Shown: piece by piece, positions 62,766-64,000 of the stretch
Layout: every line of letters starts with the position of its first letter
Position numbering within the stretch: the first letter of the stretch is position 1
Assembly (NCBI RefSeq): GCF_026210795.1
Contig: NC_089446.1
Coordinates: forward strand, 2,013,001 to 2,077,000
Direction: 5' to 3'
From: Rhizophagus irregularis
Taxonomy: Eukaryota > Glomeromycota > Glomeromycetes > Glomerales > Glomeraceae
Length of the DNA: 64,000 nucleotides
The notes under the pieces: model-generated
Database searches by the model: none
The model's input: the letters and a program-made list of their open reading frames with translations, nothing else
Told to the model about the DNA's origin: nothing
Program-made: the position numbers and the translations under genes

Positions 62766-64000
62766 TTAATGAATATTTTTAAGCGTTTCTTCATTATTGT
62801 TGTAGTAATACTTTAATTCATTCACATATAATTTTAAAATATTTTCGATATCTTCACCTGCTGGAATTATATCTAAAGCACGTAATTCTCTGAGACGAAA
62901 TTGTGCAACGTGACTATAATATCCATTGTTTTGTTCAGCAGCTTTAAAATAGAATTTAATGGCCTCTTCAATATTTTCTTCCTTTCTTCCTATTTGTCCT
63001 CTTTCATAAGCTTCACCAAGAAATGTTTGACCCATAACTAATCCATTTTCCGCTGCATATTTCAACATTCGAATCCCTTTCATTTTTTCATTTTCATCTA
63101 TACCATCTTTATTAATTAAGATTCTTCCAAGTTTGGCTTTTGCATATAGATTATTTTTATCAAGTTGTATGGCCTTCTTAAACCATTTTTCTGCTTCCTT
63201 TTCATCTTTAATTTCATCATCACTTTCATACAGTAATCCAAGATGGTATGCGGATAGACTATCTCCTAATTCGCAAGATTTTTCATACCATTTTATTGCT
63301 ATGTTTAATTTTTTTCTAGATAATTTCTTAATATTAAAATCATTTGGTCTGGATAATTTAATAAAATTTTTCCATTCAAAAGGTTTTATAACGTAACTAC
63401 TATGATATATTATTGCCATGTTTCTCATTGCTATTCTGGCTAGTTCTTTACTTGTTACTTCACTATCTATTGCTTCTTTATTTACAGATAGTTTCTCCGT
63501 TGCTTCTTTGTCTGCACCTGAATCATCTGTTGCTTCTTTATAATCATTCGTTACTTTTTTGTCTGCAGTTGCTTCTTCTGTTACATTTTTGTTTGTAGTA
63601 GATTCTTTTGTTATGATTTTACCTATAATCATTTCTTTCATTGTAGTCGTTTCCTCTGTTGCTTTCTTTCCTGTAGTCCCATTTTTTTCTGTTGTTTCCT
63701 GTTTTACAATTACATCTATTACTTCTTTAAACAATTTTTTAGCTTTTTGTGGATTATAAAATGACTTACTATAACCAATAGAATACAAATACCCTAGACA
63801 TAGTTTTGCTTCTATAGATCCTAATTTTTCAGCTTCTTGACACCATTTTTCGGCTTCTTTATACCATTCTTCAGATTTTGGGTCCAAATCTGTAGAATTT
63901 GAATAATTCTCTTTAATTCCTAACATATAATATCCAAATAATGTCAATTTATGAATAAAACCATCTTCACTTATTACATTTTCTTCTAATTCTTTTAATT
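62766..64000 (-). CDS. Sel1-repeat protein, N-terminus outside window
   Basis: Minus-strand frame open to the window end, at least 410 residues, with no ATG near the edge, so the start lies beyond 64000. Sel1/TPR-like repeats flank a low-complexity insert. One is GSIEAKLCLGYLYSIGYSKS. The rest are AIKWYEKSCELGDSLSAYHL, AEKWFKKAIQLDKNNLYAKA, GIRMLKYAAENGLVMGQTFL and AIKFYFKAAEQNNGYYSHVA. The insert (about 63450-63730) is a decayed Thr/Lys/Glu repeat of the type T(T/A)xKxATEE. Sel1 proteins are scaffolds; in Rhizophagus many are fused to protein kinase domains upstream, which cannot be checked here. It ends ETLKNIH, with its stop at 62766-62768. Confidence 0.85.
   Translation of the reverse strand, partial: LKELEENVISEDGFIHKLTLFGYYMLGIKENYSNSTDLDPKSEEWYKEAEKWCQEAEKLGSIEAKLCLGYLYSIGYSKSFYNPQKAKKLFKEVIDVIVKQETTEKNGTTGKKATEETTTMKEMIIGKIITKESTTNKNVTEEATADKKVTNDYKEATDDSGADKEATEKLSVNKEAIDSEVTSKELARIAMRNMAIIYHSSYVIKPFEWKNFIKLSRPNDFNIKKLSRKKLNIAIKWYEKSCELGDSLSAYHLGLLYESDDEIKDEKEAEKWFKKAIQLDKNNLYAKAKLGRILINKDGIDENEKMKGIRMLKYAAENGLVMGQTFLGEAYERGQIGRKEENIEEAIKFYFKAAEQNNGYYSHVAQFRLRELRALDIIPAGEDIENILKLYVNELKYYYNNNEETLKNIH

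Overview
The window is a piece of a very AT-rich, repeat-laden fungal genome with compact introns (GTATGT/GTAAGT donors, TAG/CAG acceptors). Its gene content points to an arbuscular mycorrhizal fungus, most probably Rhizophagus irregularis or a close relative (Glomeromycotina). The signs are tandem BTB genes, tandem MATA-type HMG-box genes, Sel1-repeat and F-box sequences, telomere-type TTAGGG repeats, and large amounts of decayed repetitive sequence. The assignment is inferred from family content; no database search was possible.

Layout. 1-3.5 kb: the 3' part of a six-exon gene for a histone-fold-like, low-complexity protein, open at the window start. 3.5-28 kb: a transposon graveyard. It holds an F-box pseudogene; a pogo-like TA-flanked element carrying a dimeric tRNA-derived SINE-like insertion; an ORF1-only LINE ('half-LINE') with an exact 19-bp target duplication and poly(A) tail; many MITEs with readable TIRs and target duplications (TA, 3 bp, 8 bp, 9-10 bp); and two large decayed repetitive genes, each split by nested insertions. 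Three insertions (16.9, 20.2 and 23.0 kb) share an unusual plan: AAAGCTC termini, GC-rich subterminal motif arrays, and a core of palindromic AACGTT minisatellites.

29-41 kb: a head-to-tail array of five intronless BTB-BACK-SPRY-like genes, with one small membrane-protein candidate inside. They look like recent tandem paralogues, possibly Cullin-3 adaptor-like. 41-53 kb: five HMG-box genes. Each keeps an N-terminal HMG box and carries its own in-frame tandem repeat in the C-terminal half (units of 37, 27, about 20 or 12 aa; one gene has little repeat). One array passes through telomere-type repeats that encode Pro-Asn. Palindromes overlap the stop codons of two of them.

53-64 kb: a two-exon PMP3/UPF0057 membrane proteolipid too short for ordinary ORF calling; a minus-strand multi-exon gene with a CPYC zinc-ribbon-like end, followed by a decayed minus-strand gene; a five-exon gene with a C-terminal PB1 domain; and a Sel1-repeat gene running off the window end on the minus strand.

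The two paralogue arrays appear to grow by tandem and inverted duplication and to diversify through in-frame minisatellites. The transposon zone shows successive waves of insertion, and its CG/TG/CA interchange is what cytosine methylation followed by deamination would leave.
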